The notes under the pieces are model-generated. The model was given only the letters and a program-made list of their open reading frames with translations. It was not told the DNA's origin and did not search any database. Source: JBGPLH01 sp041486365 [NCBI: Thermodesulfobacteriota bacterium] (GTDB taxonomy: Bacteria; JAUYMQ01). From it: a stretch of 10,869 bases of DNA. Position 1 is the stretch's first letter; each line of letters begins with the position of its first letter. Of the stretch, positions 1 to 6,933 are shown one piece after another. The stretch lies in assembly GCA_041486365.1 (NCBI GenBank), contig JBGPLH010000085.1, positions 1 through 10,869 of the forward strand, read 5' to 3'. A program made the translations under genes and the position numbers.

Positions 1-145
1 AGTTCGGGATCATCGCGTCGGCCACAGTGACGTGGGCTCCCAGCTCGACGAGCGCGATGGCGAGGTTGGACCCGATGAACCCGCACCCGCCGGTGATCAG
101 CGCGTTCCGGCCGGCGTAGCGTTCCCGCAACTCCTCGCGTGTCAT
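1..145 (-). CDS. NAD-dependent sugar-nucleotide epimerase/dehydratase, N-terminal fragment
   Basis: Only the first 48 codons are inside the window; the gene continues past position 1. The fragment carries a classic extended-SDR Rossmann start: a beta strand (NALI) followed by TGGCGFIG at residues 18-25, which matches the TGxxGxxG dinucleotide-binding motif, then an alpha helix and a second strand (HVTVADA) ending in an Asp at the place where NAD ribose is usually held. Family members interconvert or dehydrate nucleotide-linked sugars in the cytoplasm. The ATG overlaps the stop codon of the upstream double-kinase gene by four bases (ATGA, 142-145), so it is the last gene seen of the LPS core operon. 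Which sugar it acts on cannot be told from this part. A UDP-hexose epimerase, UDP-glucuronate decarboxylase or HldD-like role are all possible. Confidence 0.85.
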   Translation of the reverse strand, partial: MTREELRERYAGRNALITGGCGFIGSNLAIALVELGAHVTVADAMIPN

Positions 146-1812
146 GACCGCACCCCCATGTCGCGCACAGGTCCCCGCGCGGCTCCATACCCTTCCGGCT
201 CGGGCGACCAGGGCGCGAGCCCCGGCCCCCAGCGGTGCCGCCGCGCAAGGCTCTCGCGCACGATGCGCCGCAACGACTCCCGCGTCGCGCCCGCGTCGCC
301 CATGGCGCCGCCCCGCGCGTAGGCGCGGAAGGCCCGGAGCCGATCCGTGCGCCCTACCTGGTTGGGGAGCGACGCGTTCAGCTGAACCAGCGCCCGCTCG
401 CGATTGCGGCGCGACACGCTTTTTGGAAAATCCACGTCCTCGAGATCGAGCAGGACGAACCGTGTTCCCTGGGGCCCCTCCCGGACGAGGATATTACTCC
501 CCTTCAGGTCGGCGTGCCGTATTCCTTCGCCGTGAAGCTTCCTCAACCAGACGCCGACCGCCTCCGCGCAGGCCGCCCGCCGTCCCCGCGACATTCCCGG
601 ATCCCGCAGGTGGAGCGCCGCGTGATGGGTGAGCCAGGGAAGCCGGCCGAGATCCTCCATGACGAGGAGGCTCCCCGCCAACCCCGGGATACGCGTGACG
701 AGCGCCATCCCGCGCGGCGTCTCGATCCCCCGCAGCCGGCACCCCTCCGCGGCGCGCCACGCGGCCCCCGCCCGATCGCGGGAGAGCGGGCCGAGCGCGC
801 GCGGATGGTAGGTCTTCACGCAGAGCGTCTCCCCGGCGGGCAGCCGCACGCGCAACACCCGCGCGCGGGGAGTATCCCGGATCGGCTCCGCCCCCTCCCG
901 CACCTGCGCCACGACCGCGGCCACCCGCGCGGGGTCCACGCCCGGCGCGCGCCGCACTTCGCCCCAGGGGGTGCGCTCGGCGCGAAGGCGCGAGACCGCC
1001 CGGCGCCGGCGCCGCGCCCGGTGAAAGCGCGCCCGCGCGGCGGAAGCCTCCGAGACCACGCGCGCCGCGTCCTTCCACGCCACGGGCCACGCGGGCATGC
1101 CGCGCAGGTAGGTCTTCAGGAAACGCGCGCGGTCCGTCCTGGACGTCCAGGTCCGGGATCCGTAATCGAGCCACGCGAGATCGGAGATCCACTGCTTCGG
1201 CCGAAGCTCCGCCGGCCGGCGCGCCTTGTGAAGATCGATCACGGAGATCGCCGGCCCCGTTTCGCCCAGCGGCTGGGCGAGGAAGTTGCCCAGGTGAAGA
1301 TCGCGGTGCCAGAAACCTCCCGCGTGGAACTTCGCCACGATCTCCCCCAACGCCCGCGCCACCTGCCGCCGCCAGCGCCCACGCGCGCCCCCGGCCGGAG
1401 GGATCCGCTCCTCGCGCAGCAACGAGTCCAGCGGCTCCGCACCGTCGATCCCGGCGGTGACGAGGAAGGACTCGACGAGGAACCCGCCGCGCCGCCGCTC
1501 GCCGACCGCCAGCGGCCGCACCGTCGGCACCTTGCACTCCGACAGACGCCGCGCCGTGTCCCACTCGGCCCGGGCCCGCGAGGGCGCGAGGAGGAATCGC
1601 AGGGACGCGCCGAGGCCCCGGAAGCAATCGTGCTTCAGGTAGACGCTCCCGGATCGCGCCGGGATCCGCACCACCCGACGCACGCGGTTCTCCTTCACCA
1701 CTGTCCCGGGCGCCGCGTCGCCCGCCGCCCAGGCGAAGACGGCGCGGGCCTCCTCCTCCGGAAGACCGTCGATCTCCCAGCGGACGCCGTCCCGAACGAG
1801 AACGCGGCTCAT
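142..1812 (-). CDS. Tandem LPS-core kinase: two WaaP/InaA-like kinase domains in one protein
   Basis: A 556-residue protein with two copies of the lipopolysaccharide-kinase fold. The N-terminal domain (about residues 35-250) has a candidate ATP-binding Lys60 (YLKHD), an AEW segment with Glu83, catalytic loop HRDLHLGN at 169-176 and metal-binding Asp193 in VIDLHK. The C-terminal domain (about 300-505) has Lys333 (CVKTY), HADLKGSN at 433-440 and Asp456 in LLDLED. An Arg-rich linker (about 258-290) joins them. Known single-domain relatives (WaaP, WaaY, KdkA, InaA) phosphorylate heptose or Kdo of the inner core with ATP at the cytoplasmic face. That this protein acts on core heptoses is inferred from the fold and from the operon, which also holds two heptosyltransferases. 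The start overlaps the stop of the upstream GT4 gene by four bases (ATGA, 1809-1812), and AAGG lies just upstream. A Ser/Thr-type protein kinase role cannot be excluded but is less likely here. Confidence 0.85.
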   Translation of the reverse strand: MSRVLVRDGVRWEIDGLPEEEARAVFAWAAGDAAPGTVVKENRVRRVVRIPARSGSVYLKHDCFRGLGASLRFLLAPSRARAEWDTARRLSECKVPTVRPLAVGERRRGGFLVESFLVTAGIDGAEPLDSLLREERIPPAGGARGRWRRQVARALGEIVAKFHAGGFWHRDLHLGNFLAQPLGETGPAISVIDLHKARRPAELRPKQWISDLAWLDYGSRTWTSRTDRARFLKTYLRGMPAWPVAWKDAARVVSEASAARARFHRARRRRRAVSRLRAERTPWGEVRRAPGVDPARVAAVVAQVREGAEPIRDTPRARVLRVRLPAGETLCVKTYHPRALGPLSRDRAGAAWRAAEGCRLRGIETPRGMALVTRIPGLAGSLLVMEDLGRLPWLTHHAALHLRDPGMSRGRRAACAEAVGVWLRKLHGEGIRHADLKGSNILVREGPQGTRFVLLDLEDVDFPKSVSRRNRERALVQLNASLPNQVGRTDRLRAFRAYARGGAMGDAGATRESLRRIVRESLARRHRWGPGLAPWSPEPEGYGAARGPVRDMGVRS

Positions 1813-2993
1813 CGACCTTGTCCCAGAGGCGTGGCGCGCTCCCGCCGCATGGCCACCGCCGACTCGAGGATCTTGATCAGCGCCTCCGCGTAGGCCGCGG
1901 GCGAGAGCGACTCCGCCCGCCGGCGTGCCCAGGCGCCCATCGACTTCCGGAGCCCGGCGTCGGCGAGGAGATCGAGCGCCTCCGCGAGCGCCGGGATATC
2001 CCCGGCCCGCGCGACCACGAAGCCCTCGCGTCCTTGCGCGATGAGCTCCGCGGCGCCGTTGGTCTCCGTCGTGATCACGGGCAGTCCCATCGCGAGCGCC
2101 TCCGCCGTGGCGTTCGAGAAAGCGTCGTAGCGCGTCGGAGCGAGCAGGAGATCGGACGCGGCGTAGATGCGCGCGATGTCAGCCCGCAGCCCCGCGAACA
2201 CCACGCGATCGTCGATCCCGAGTGATCTCGCCAGGCGCGCGTGGGCCCCGGGATCGTCGCTCCCCGCCACGAGAAGCCAGGGGCGCGACCGGCATGACGC
2301 CACGGCGCGGATCGCGGCGTCCAGGCCCTTGCGATGCCAGCCGGAGCCCGAGAAAAGCGCCACTTCGGCCTCCAGGGGAATGCCGAGGCCGCGCCGGGTC
2401 TCCTCCCGCGCGGGGCGCTCGCGCTCCGGATCGAAGCGGACGAGGTCCACCGGGTTGTGGAGCACGTCGATCCGCTCAGGCGGCACGCCGTACTGGGTGA
2501 CGATCTCCTCCCGCACCTTCCGGGAGTTGCACAGGTACCGGAGCGTCCACCCCCTGCGCCAGCCGTTCATGATCCAGCGGTCCATGGCGAGGAACGCCGC
2601 GTGGCGGGGGCTGAGCCGGATCAGGGCGGCCCCGAGCGCGTTCGCCGTCCAGGGCTTCGTCGATCGGAGGTGCGCCCAGTACATGCCGGCCCCGACGCGG
2701 TAGACGTCCTGCCGCGTCGCGCGCGTGAGCCCGAGGACCGCGTCCATCGATCCGCGCTCGCGGTCGAGCACGTGCCCGGCGCCGGCCGCGAAGGAGAGCG
2801 TCTTCACCGGCGACCAGAACGAACGGGCGCGCACGCGATGGAACAACGCGCCCTCCGGCAGGCCCGTGGCGCTCGACGCGATCACATGGACCCCGTGGCC
2901 GGCGTCCAGCAGGGCTCGCGCCAGCGTGTCGGCGTAACGCTCCACGCCGCCGCGGCCGACGTCGTAGTGCTGGAGGATCAGTCCCACGCGCAT
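1809..2993 (-). CDS. Glycosyltransferase family 4, WaaG-like LPS core hexosyltransferase
   Basis: A 394-residue GT-B glycosyltransferase. The N-terminal domain opens MRVGLILQHYD with a glycine-rich GRGGVERYAD acceptor-side loop (residues 13-22). The C-terminal donor domain has SGSGWHRKGLDAAI (215-228), close to the GSGFxRKG motif of WaaG, and the YDAFSNATAEALAMGLPV segment (289-306), whose Glu298 is the usual nucleotide-sugar ribose contact. Relatives transfer glucose or another hexose from a nucleotide sugar to the inner-core heptose at the inner membrane. The start at 2993 is preferred: an upstream in-frame ATG at 3056 would add 21 residues overlapping the previous gene, and the Rossmann strand begins right at MRVGLIL. 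A GAGG sits 11 bases upstream of 2993. The gene follows the GT2 gene after 13 bases and overlaps the kinase gene by four. The exact donor sugar is unknown. Confidence 0.87.
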   Translation of the reverse strand: MRVGLILQHYDVGRGGVERYADTLARALLDAGHGVHVIASSATGLPEGALFHRVRARSFWSPVKTLSFAAGAGHVLDRERGSMDAVLGLTRATRQDVYRVGAGMYWAHLRSTKPWTANALGAALIRLSPRHAAFLAMDRWIMNGWRRGWTLRYLCNSRKVREEIVTQYGVPPERIDVLHNPVDLVRFDPERERPAREETRRGLGIPLEAEVALFSGSGWHRKGLDAAIRAVASCRSRPWLLVAGSDDPGAHARLARSLGIDDRVVFAGLRADIARIYAASDLLLAPTRYDAFSNATAEALAMGLPVITTETNGAAELIAQGREGFVVARAGDIPALAEALDLLADAGLRKSMGAWARRRAESLSPAAYAEALIKILESAVAMRRERATPLGQGR

Positions 2994-3006
2994 GGCGGAT
3001 TCCGCC

Positions 3007-3813
3007 TCACTCCCCTGGAGACCGGGTCGCCGGGGGCGACTTTTCGGCGCGCGCATCGAGCCCGCGCTCCAGTTCGTAGAGCTTCAGGTACTTCATGAAC
3101 ACGAAGTGCGAGGTGCCGACGGCCACCGCGAGCCCCGCGATCCCGTCGAGGAACCCTCTCTTCAACAGATATCCCTTCAGGAACCGCATGAGCGGCCGGA
3201 GCACGAGATCCCGGGCGTGGAACCGCCGCCCCGCCTTGCGCAATTCCAGCGCCGCCGTACGCGAGTACCTGTCGGTGGTGTCCAGGTGATGGGACAGATC
3301 GCGGTACGCGTAGTGCTCCAGCGGCGACCGGAACTTCCCCACAAGGCCCTCCACGTCCACCCGATCGTGGGGATCGGTCCCTCCCACGATCGCGCGGCGG
3401 CGATCGAAGAACCGCACCTTGCGATCGGGCACCCAGTCGCCGTGCTCGATCCAGCGCCCGAGGTAGAAGGTCCTCCGCGGGACGAGAAACCCCGCGCACC
3501 CGCCCGGCGAAGCCAGGGCCGCCACGATCTCCTCCTGAAGCGCCGGGGTCACGCGCTCGTCCGCGTCCACCACGAGCACCCAGTCGTTCCGCGCCTGGGC
3601 GACGGAGAAGGCGCGCTGGCCGACGTTGCCCGGCCATGGACGCTGGAAAACGCGGTCGGTGTGCTTGCGCGCGATCTCCATCGTGCGATCCGTGGAAAAC
3701 GAATCGACGACCACGATGTCGTCGCAGAAGTCGAGCGAGGCGAGGCAATCGGGGAGGTTTCGCTCCTCGTTGAGCGTCATGAGGCAGGCCGAGATCGGGA
3801 GGCGCCGTCTCAT
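3007..3813 (-). CDS. Glycosyltransferase family 2, WaaE/KdtX-like LPS core transferase
   Basis: A 268-residue inverting GT-A enzyme. The start [20 protein letters not shown] (5-24) and [14 protein letters not shown] (31-44) are the nucleotide-binding strand and loop of GT2. VVDADERV (81-88) supplies the DxD-type metal site (Asp83, Asp85). The second half, with [10 protein letters not shown] (175-184), the [19 protein letters not shown] stretch (206-224) and a hydrophobic helix (225-240), is like the WaaE/KdtX/LgtF branch that adds glucose to inner-core heptose; this helix probably seats the enzyme on the inner membrane. An upstream in-frame ATG at 4242 is not used, because the extra sequence would lie entirely over the adenylyltransferase gene and looks like shadow coding. 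The chosen ATG overlaps the upstream stop by four bases (3810-3813) and has a strong GGGGGAAGG just before it. Acceptor and donor are inferred only from family and neighbours. Confidence 0.9.
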   Translation of the reverse strand: MRRRLPISACLMTLNEERNLPDCLASLDFCDDIVVVDSFSTDRTMEIARKHTDRVFQRPWPGNVGQRAFSVAQARNDWVLVVDADERVTPALQEEIVAALASPGGCAGFLVPRRTFYLGRWIEHGDWVPDRKVRFFDRRRAIVGGTDPHDRVDVEGLVGKFRSPLEHYAYRDLSHHLDTTDRYSRTAALELRKAGRRFHARDLVLRPLMRFLKGYLLKRGFLDGIAGLAVAVGTSHFVFMKYLKLYELERGLDARAEKSPPATRSPGE

Positions 3814-4331
3814 CGACCTTCCCCCGCTGCCGGCCGGTCCGGCGCGCCCATCCCGCGGACTGACTCGCGGATCCGCGCGATCAGGTCCTTCGTGGCATGC
3901 TCCTTCGGATCGCCCACGATGGCGATGCGCGCGCCGATGGCCTGCGCCGTCCCGCGCTCGGGGATCGTCTCGGGCCGATAGTCGGTGCCCTTCGCGTGCA
4001 CGTCGGGCCGGAGCCGCCGCAGGATGGCGTCCACCGTGTCCTCCCGGAAGACCGTCACGTAGTCCACCCACCGCAGGGCCGCCACCAGCTCGGCGCGCTC
4101 GCCCTCGGGCTGCACCGGGCGCCCCCGCCCCTTCAGCCGCCCCACGGAGGCGTCGTCGTTCAGCGCGACCACCAGGATGTCCCCCTCCCGCCGCGCGGCC
4201 TCGACGAGGCGCGTGTGCCCCACGTGCAGCAGATCGAAGCACCCGTTCGTGAAGACGACCCGCCGGCCATGACGCCGATGGGCCTCGAGGCGCGCCGCGA
4301 GCAACCCGTGATCGAGGACGACCTCTCCCAT
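3810..4331 (-). CDS. rfaE2: D-glycero-beta-D-manno-heptose 1-phosphate adenylyltransferase (freestanding HldE domain II)
   Basis: A 173-residue cytidylyltransferase-fold protein. It contains [15 protein letters not shown] (25-39), whose HxGH (His36, His39) is the nucleotidyltransferase signature, then [19 protein letters not shown] (50-68), [16 protein letters not shown] (71-86), VDYVTVF (89-95) and [15 protein letters not shown] (111-125), all hallmarks of the RfaE C-terminal domain. The reaction is ATP plus heptose 1-beta-phosphate giving ADP-heptose beta precursor and pyrophosphate. In enterobacteria this domain is fused to a ribokinase-like heptose-7-phosphate kinase; here it stands alone, so the kinase half must be encoded elsewhere. 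The ending [16 protein letters not shown] replaces the common short Ser/Thr-rich tail with the same final helix. The ATG overlaps the waaF stop by one base (TGATG), with GGAG six bases ahead. Its product feeds the two heptosyltransferases immediately upstream in the operon. Confidence 0.92.
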   Translation of the reverse strand: MGEVVLDHGLLAARLEAHRRHGRRVVFTNGCFDLLHVGHTRLVEAARREGDILVVALNDDASVGRLKGRGRPVQPEGERAELVAALRWVDYVTVFREDTVDAILRRLRPDVHAKGTDYRPETIPERGTAQAIGARIAIVGDPKEHATKDLIARIRESVRGMGAPDRPAAGEGR

Positions 4332-5404
4332 CAGGTGCTCCGGACCCGCGTGGCCAGCGCGGACTCCGCCGCCGCCACCACGTCCGCGGGGGTAATCAGG
4401 GTCATGCACCGGTGATCGAGCGGGCAGACCTTCAGGTGGCAGGGACCGCAGGGGACGTCCCGGCGGAGGACCACCGCGTGATCCAGGTTCATGTTCGTGT
4501 AGCGCGGATCCGTGGGTCCCATCACGACCACGTGGGGGATGCGGAAGGCCGCCGCGAGGTGGCGCGCCCCGGAATCGTTGGTGATCAGGAGATCGCTTCG
4601 CGCGATGGCCGCCTTCAGGGCGCCCAGGCCGATCACCGGAGCGATGCGCACCGGCTGCCGCATCCTCTTGGCCACGCGCTCGGACGTCTCCTCCTCTCCC
4701 GGCCCCGGAAAGAGGCACGCGACCCCTCCGTGGCGCGCGAGCAGCGCGTCGGCCGCCTCCGCGAAACGCTCCGGGGGCCACATCTTGGATGCGCCGAAGG
4801 ACGCGCCGGGCGTGATCGCGACGAGCGGTCGCGCGCCGGTCAGATCGAGCCGGCGCCGGAGCGCGTCGATCTCCGCGTCCTCCTCCGGGGTGACGAACAG
4901 CTCGAGATCGCTTCGATCGACGGGGCAGCCCAGCCGGGCGACGAGGTCGAGGTAGTACCGGGTCATGGGCACGGGGACGATTCGCCCGTGCTCCCGCGGC
5001 GGCGGCACCCGGTCCGTGAGGAGCCGGGTGCGCGCGTTGCGCGCGTAGCCGAGGATGCGGCCCACACCGCCGAGACGCAGGAGCCAGGCCGACGAGAACG
5101 AGTTCGGGAGGAGCACGCCGAGGTCGAAGCCTTCGCGCCGTAGCGCGGCCGCGGCGCGCCAGGTCCCTCGGAAGCCCCGCTCGCGCCCGTAGGTGTGGAG
5201 CGGCGCCAGGCGGTCGTGCCAGGGAGCGCCCGCGACGATCCCCGCGAGGGAAGGCTTGAGCTGCAGCGTGATCTGCGCGCCGGGGAATCCCGCCCGCAGC
5301 GCGCGGAGCGCGGGTCCCGCCATCACCAGATCGCCGACCCAGTTGGGGCACCGGACAAGTATCCGACGCGGGCCGTCCCGGCCCGCGACCGCCTGGGCGC
5401 TCAT
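4331..5404 (-). CDS. waaF: ADP-heptose:LPS heptosyltransferase II
   Basis: A 357-residue GT9 (GT-B fold) enzyme that adds the second heptose to Kdo2-lipid A-heptose at the inner membrane. The N-terminal [20 protein letters not shown] (14-33) is the heptosyltransferase II signature with Asp25 as candidate base. The donor domain has [19 protein letters not shown] (196-214) and [19 protein letters not shown] (272-290), with NDSG at 276-279 binding ADP-heptose, then [12 protein letters not shown]. Near the C-terminus is the cysteine cluster [10 protein letters not shown]...C (Cys319, 322, 327, 333) that I know as typical of WaaF-type proteins. Start choice: an in-frame ATG at 5428 exists, but 5404 gives the four-base ATGA overlap with the upstream gene and has GGAGG at 5409-5413, four bases before it. 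The order heptosyltransferase I-like then waaF then adenylyltransferase supports the assignment. Confidence 0.92.
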   Translation of the reverse strand: MSAQAVAGRDGPRRILVRCPNWVGDLVMAGPALRALRAGFPGAQITLQLKPSLAGIVAGAPWHDRLAPLHTYGRERGFRGTWRAAAALRREGFDLGVLLPNSFSSAWLLRLGGVGRILGYARNARTRLLTDRVPPPREHGRIVPVPMTRYYLDLVARLGCPVDRSDLELFVTPEEDAEIDALRRRLDLTGARPLVAITPGASFGASKMWPPERFAEAADALLARHGGVACLFPGPGEEETSERVAKRMRQPVRIAPVIGLGALKAAIARSDLLITNDSGARHLAAAFRIPHVVVMGPTDPRYTNMNLDHAVVLRRDVPCGPCHLKVCPLDHRCMTLITPADVVAAAESALATRVRST

Positions 5405-6570
5405 CCCGCCTCCGTTCGTGTATCCCATGAGCCACGGGCGGCCCTCGCGTCGCGAGGGACCTCGGGCAAGAGACGAAGCGCCCCGTCGAGCACGTCGTCA
5501 ACGGTCACGGCGTCGAAGCAGGCGCGGGTCAGGCACCTGCGCCTGGGGCAGTCGCAGCGCACGTCCCGGCGAACGACGGCGTGGGCGACGCCCGGCCAGG
5601 GGGCGTTCTCCACGGGATCCGTGGGTCCGAACACCGCGACCACGGGCGTTCCCGAGAGGGCCGCGAGGTGCATGGGGCCGGTGTCGTTCCCGATGAACAG
5701 ATCGCACCGCCGGAAGATGGCCGCAAGGTGCTGCAGCGTCGGCGTTTCCGGGGCCAGGATCGCGGGGCGCTTCATGCCCCGCGCGATGGCCTCGGCCGCA
5801 TCGCGCTCGCCGGGGCCCCAGGTGAAGATCACGCGGCATCCCCTCTCCGCGAGAGCATCGGCCACTTCGCCATAGCGCTCCGGGAACCAGCGCTTGTAGG
5901 CCGTCCCCGCGCTGCTTCCCGGGTGAATGGCGACGATCGCGCCGCGGCCCCGCTCGCCCGCTCTGTCCATCGCGCGGAAGAAGGCCTCCACCTCGGCGTC
6001 GACCGCCGGCCGCACGTGCAGGAGCGCGCCCGCGGGGAGCGGCGACGGCTCCGCGTGAAGCAGCTCACGCACGACGGTGCTCGCGAGGATCGCGTTGCGC
6101 TCGAAGCGGGAAATCGCGCGGGGCGGAACGTCGAAACGCCGGTTCATGAAGAGGCGGTTTCCCTCGCGGCTTCCCCACCCGCGACGGCCGGCCGCCTCGT
6201 AGCCGATGCGGACGGGCGCGCCGGAGGCAAGCGCCCAGATCCCGCTCTTGAGAATGCCGTGGAAGTCGATGGCCCAGTCGAAGCGCTCCGCGCGGAGCCG
6301 CCGCGCGAAGTCACGGACCTCGCCAAGGGTGGCCGCCCAGCGCGCCGGCGACGCGAGGCCCTCCCGCCAGCGCCGGCGCGGAACCACCCAAAGCCCGTCC
6401 AGCGCCGGATGCCCCTCGAGAGCCGCGGCGGCGAGGTCCTCCACGAGCCATGCGAGGCGGGCGTCGGGGAGCGCTCGCCGCAGGGTCAGCACCGCGGGGA
6501 GCGTTCGGACCACGTCGCCGATGGCCGACAGGCGAATGACCAGCACGCGGGAGGGTTTCGGGTCAGGCAT
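5401..6570 (-). CDS. GT9 heptosyltransferase, heptosyltransferase I (WaaC)-like
   Basis: A 389-residue GT-B enzyme of the ADP-heptose transferase family. [20 protein letters not shown] (8-27) carries the conserved Asp19; [11 protein letters not shown] (100-110) matches the WaaC-type DxHGxxKS region; [20 protein letters not shown] (214-233) and [20 protein letters not shown] (292-311) are donor-binding elements with NDTG at 295-298. The likely job is to place the first heptose on Kdo. A C-terminal Cys set (Cys339, 341, 346, 351) is unlike textbook WaaC and recalls heptosyltransferase II/III, so a WaaQ-like role is the alternative. It is the first gene of the minus-strand operon, facing the 418-base divergent region. 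An AAGGGG about 5-10 bases upstream of the ATG serves as ribosome binding site. The C-terminal tail after residue 368 is charged and probably disordered. Confidence 0.88.
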   Translation of the reverse strand: MPDPKPSRVLVIRLSAIGDVVRTLPAVLTLRRALPDARLAWLVEDLAAAALEGHPALDGLWVVPRRRWREGLASPARWAATLGEVRDFARRLRAERFDWAIDFHGILKSGIWALASGAPVRIGYEAAGRRGWGSREGNRLFMNRRFDVPPRAISRFERNAILASTVVRELLHAEPSPLPAGALLHVRPAVDAEVEAFFRAMDRAGERGRGAIVAIHPGSSAGTAYKRWFPERYGEVADALAERGCRVIFTWGPGERDAAEAIARGMKRPAILAPETPTLQHLAAIFRRCDLFIGNDTGPMHLAALSGTPVVAVFGPTDPVENAPWPGVAHAVVRRDVRCDCPRRRCLTRACFDAVTVDDVLDGALRLLPEVPRDARAARGSWDTRTEAG

Positions 6571-6689
6571 CAGGCCCCTTGGCCAGGGCCCCGGCGGTGG
6601 CCGGGCCTGGAACCGGGCGGATCACCCCTTCCGCGGACCGCCGGGCGGATCGGGTCTGGACGGGGGGTTTGGCCCGGGATCGGGGGAGC

Positions 6690-6705
6690 CTCCGGGGTCC
6701 CGGAG
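6690..6705. repeat. Inverted repeat CTCCGGG-GT-CCCGGAG
   Basis: Perfect 7-base arms with a two-base centre, lying just at and after the predicted transcription start of the minus-strand operon (near 6706). It would form the extreme 5' end of that leader RNA or an operator around the start site. High local GC makes such repeats more likely by chance. Confidence 0.45.
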
Positions 6706-6712
6706 AGTGGCC

Positions 6713-6741
6713 AAGCTACCTCGACCCCCGCGAAAAGTCAA
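6713..6741 (-). promoter_or_regulatory. Candidate sigma70-type promoter of the minus-strand LPS operon
   Basis: Read on the minus strand, TTGACT (6741-6736, five of six matches to the -35 consensus) is followed after 17 bases by TAGCTT (6718-6713, which keeps T1, A2 and T6 of the -10 consensus). Transcription would start near 6706 and leave a leader of about 135 bases before the ATG at 6570. The -35 hexamer lies inside the inverted repeat 6733-6749. The -10 match is weak, so this is a candidate only. Confidence 0.4.
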
Positions 6742-6749
6742 CGACTTTT
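6733..6749. promoter_or_regulatory. 17-base palindrome overlapping the -35 element; possible operator
   Basis: AAAAGTC and GACTTTT form perfect 7-base arms around AAC. The AT-rich arms stand out in a strongly GC-rich neighbourhood. It covers the candidate -35 element of the minus-strand operon, which is where a repressor would act. It could alternatively be a small bidirectional terminator, since each strand ends in four T, but no upstream transcript from either side would need stopping here. Confidence 0.4.
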
Positions 6750-6822
6750 GCCCTTCCCGAGGCTCCGCCCCCGTGCCGTCCGGGGCTCTACTGAGCGGCT
6801 CCAACCTGCCGAAAACTATACA

Positions 6823-6838
6823 GGCACCGGGAGGTGCC
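6823..6838. repeat. Inverted repeat GGCACC-GGGA-GGTGCC flanked by CTATAC direct repeats
   Basis: Perfect 6-base arms with a four-base loop. The hexamer CTATAC occurs directly before it (6816-6821) and directly after it (6839-6844), 23 bases apart. The arrangement could be an operator between two -10-like elements, or chance. Function unknown. Confidence 0.45.
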
Positions 6839-6888
6839 CTATACTCCCCGAGCCTTCCCGGATTTGGGACGTTTCTCGGGGGAGGTCC

Positions 6889-6910
6889 GGTCCCCGCGCC
6901 CGCGGGGACC
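6889..6910. repeat. Perfect 10-base inverted repeat in the corC-like gene leader
   Basis: The arms GGTCCCCGCG (6889-6898) and CGCGGGGACC (6901-6910) are exact reverse complements with CC between them. In RNA this would fold into a very stable hairpin about 80 bases before the corC-like start. There is no T-run after it on either strand, so it is not a standard intrinsic terminator. Confidence 0.6.
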
Positions 6911-6918
6911 CCGGCCCA

Positions 6919-6933
6919 ACCGGGAGTCCCGGT
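6919..6933. repeat. 15-base palindrome ACCGGGA-G-TCCCGGT
   Basis: Perfect 7-base arms around one G, eight bases after the previous inverted repeat and 55 bases before the corC-like ATG. Its CCGGG/CCCGG core resembles the repeat CTCCGGG-GT-CCCGGAG at 6690-6705 on the other side of the intergenic region. It may be a second stem of a structured leader or a protein-binding site. Confidence 0.5.

Noticed and set aside
235-1893. A 552-codon open frame on the plus strand opposite the tandem kinase and GT4 genes
   Set aside because: Its translation is Arg/Pro/His-rich with no domain pattern, as expected for antisense frames in high-GC DNA; the minus strand codes for clear kinase motifs.
3814-4242. 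N-terminal extension of the GT2 gene to an ATG at 4242
   Set aside because: The extra residues are Arg/Gly/Ala-rich and lie fully over the adenylyltransferase gene; the GT2 fold begins at the 3813 start with a good ribosome binding site.
4332-5501. Upstream extension of the adenylyltransferase frame, which could suggest a fused HldE kinase domain
   Set aside because: The extended residues are a frameshifted shadow of waaF without any ribokinase-family motif; the TGATG junction with GGAG fits a separate gene.
6733-6749. Intrinsic terminator reading of the AAAAGTC/GACTTTT palindrome
   Set aside because: The stem is short and AT-rich with a T-run that is part of the stem, and it lies between divergent promoters where no terminator is needed; an operator is the better guess.
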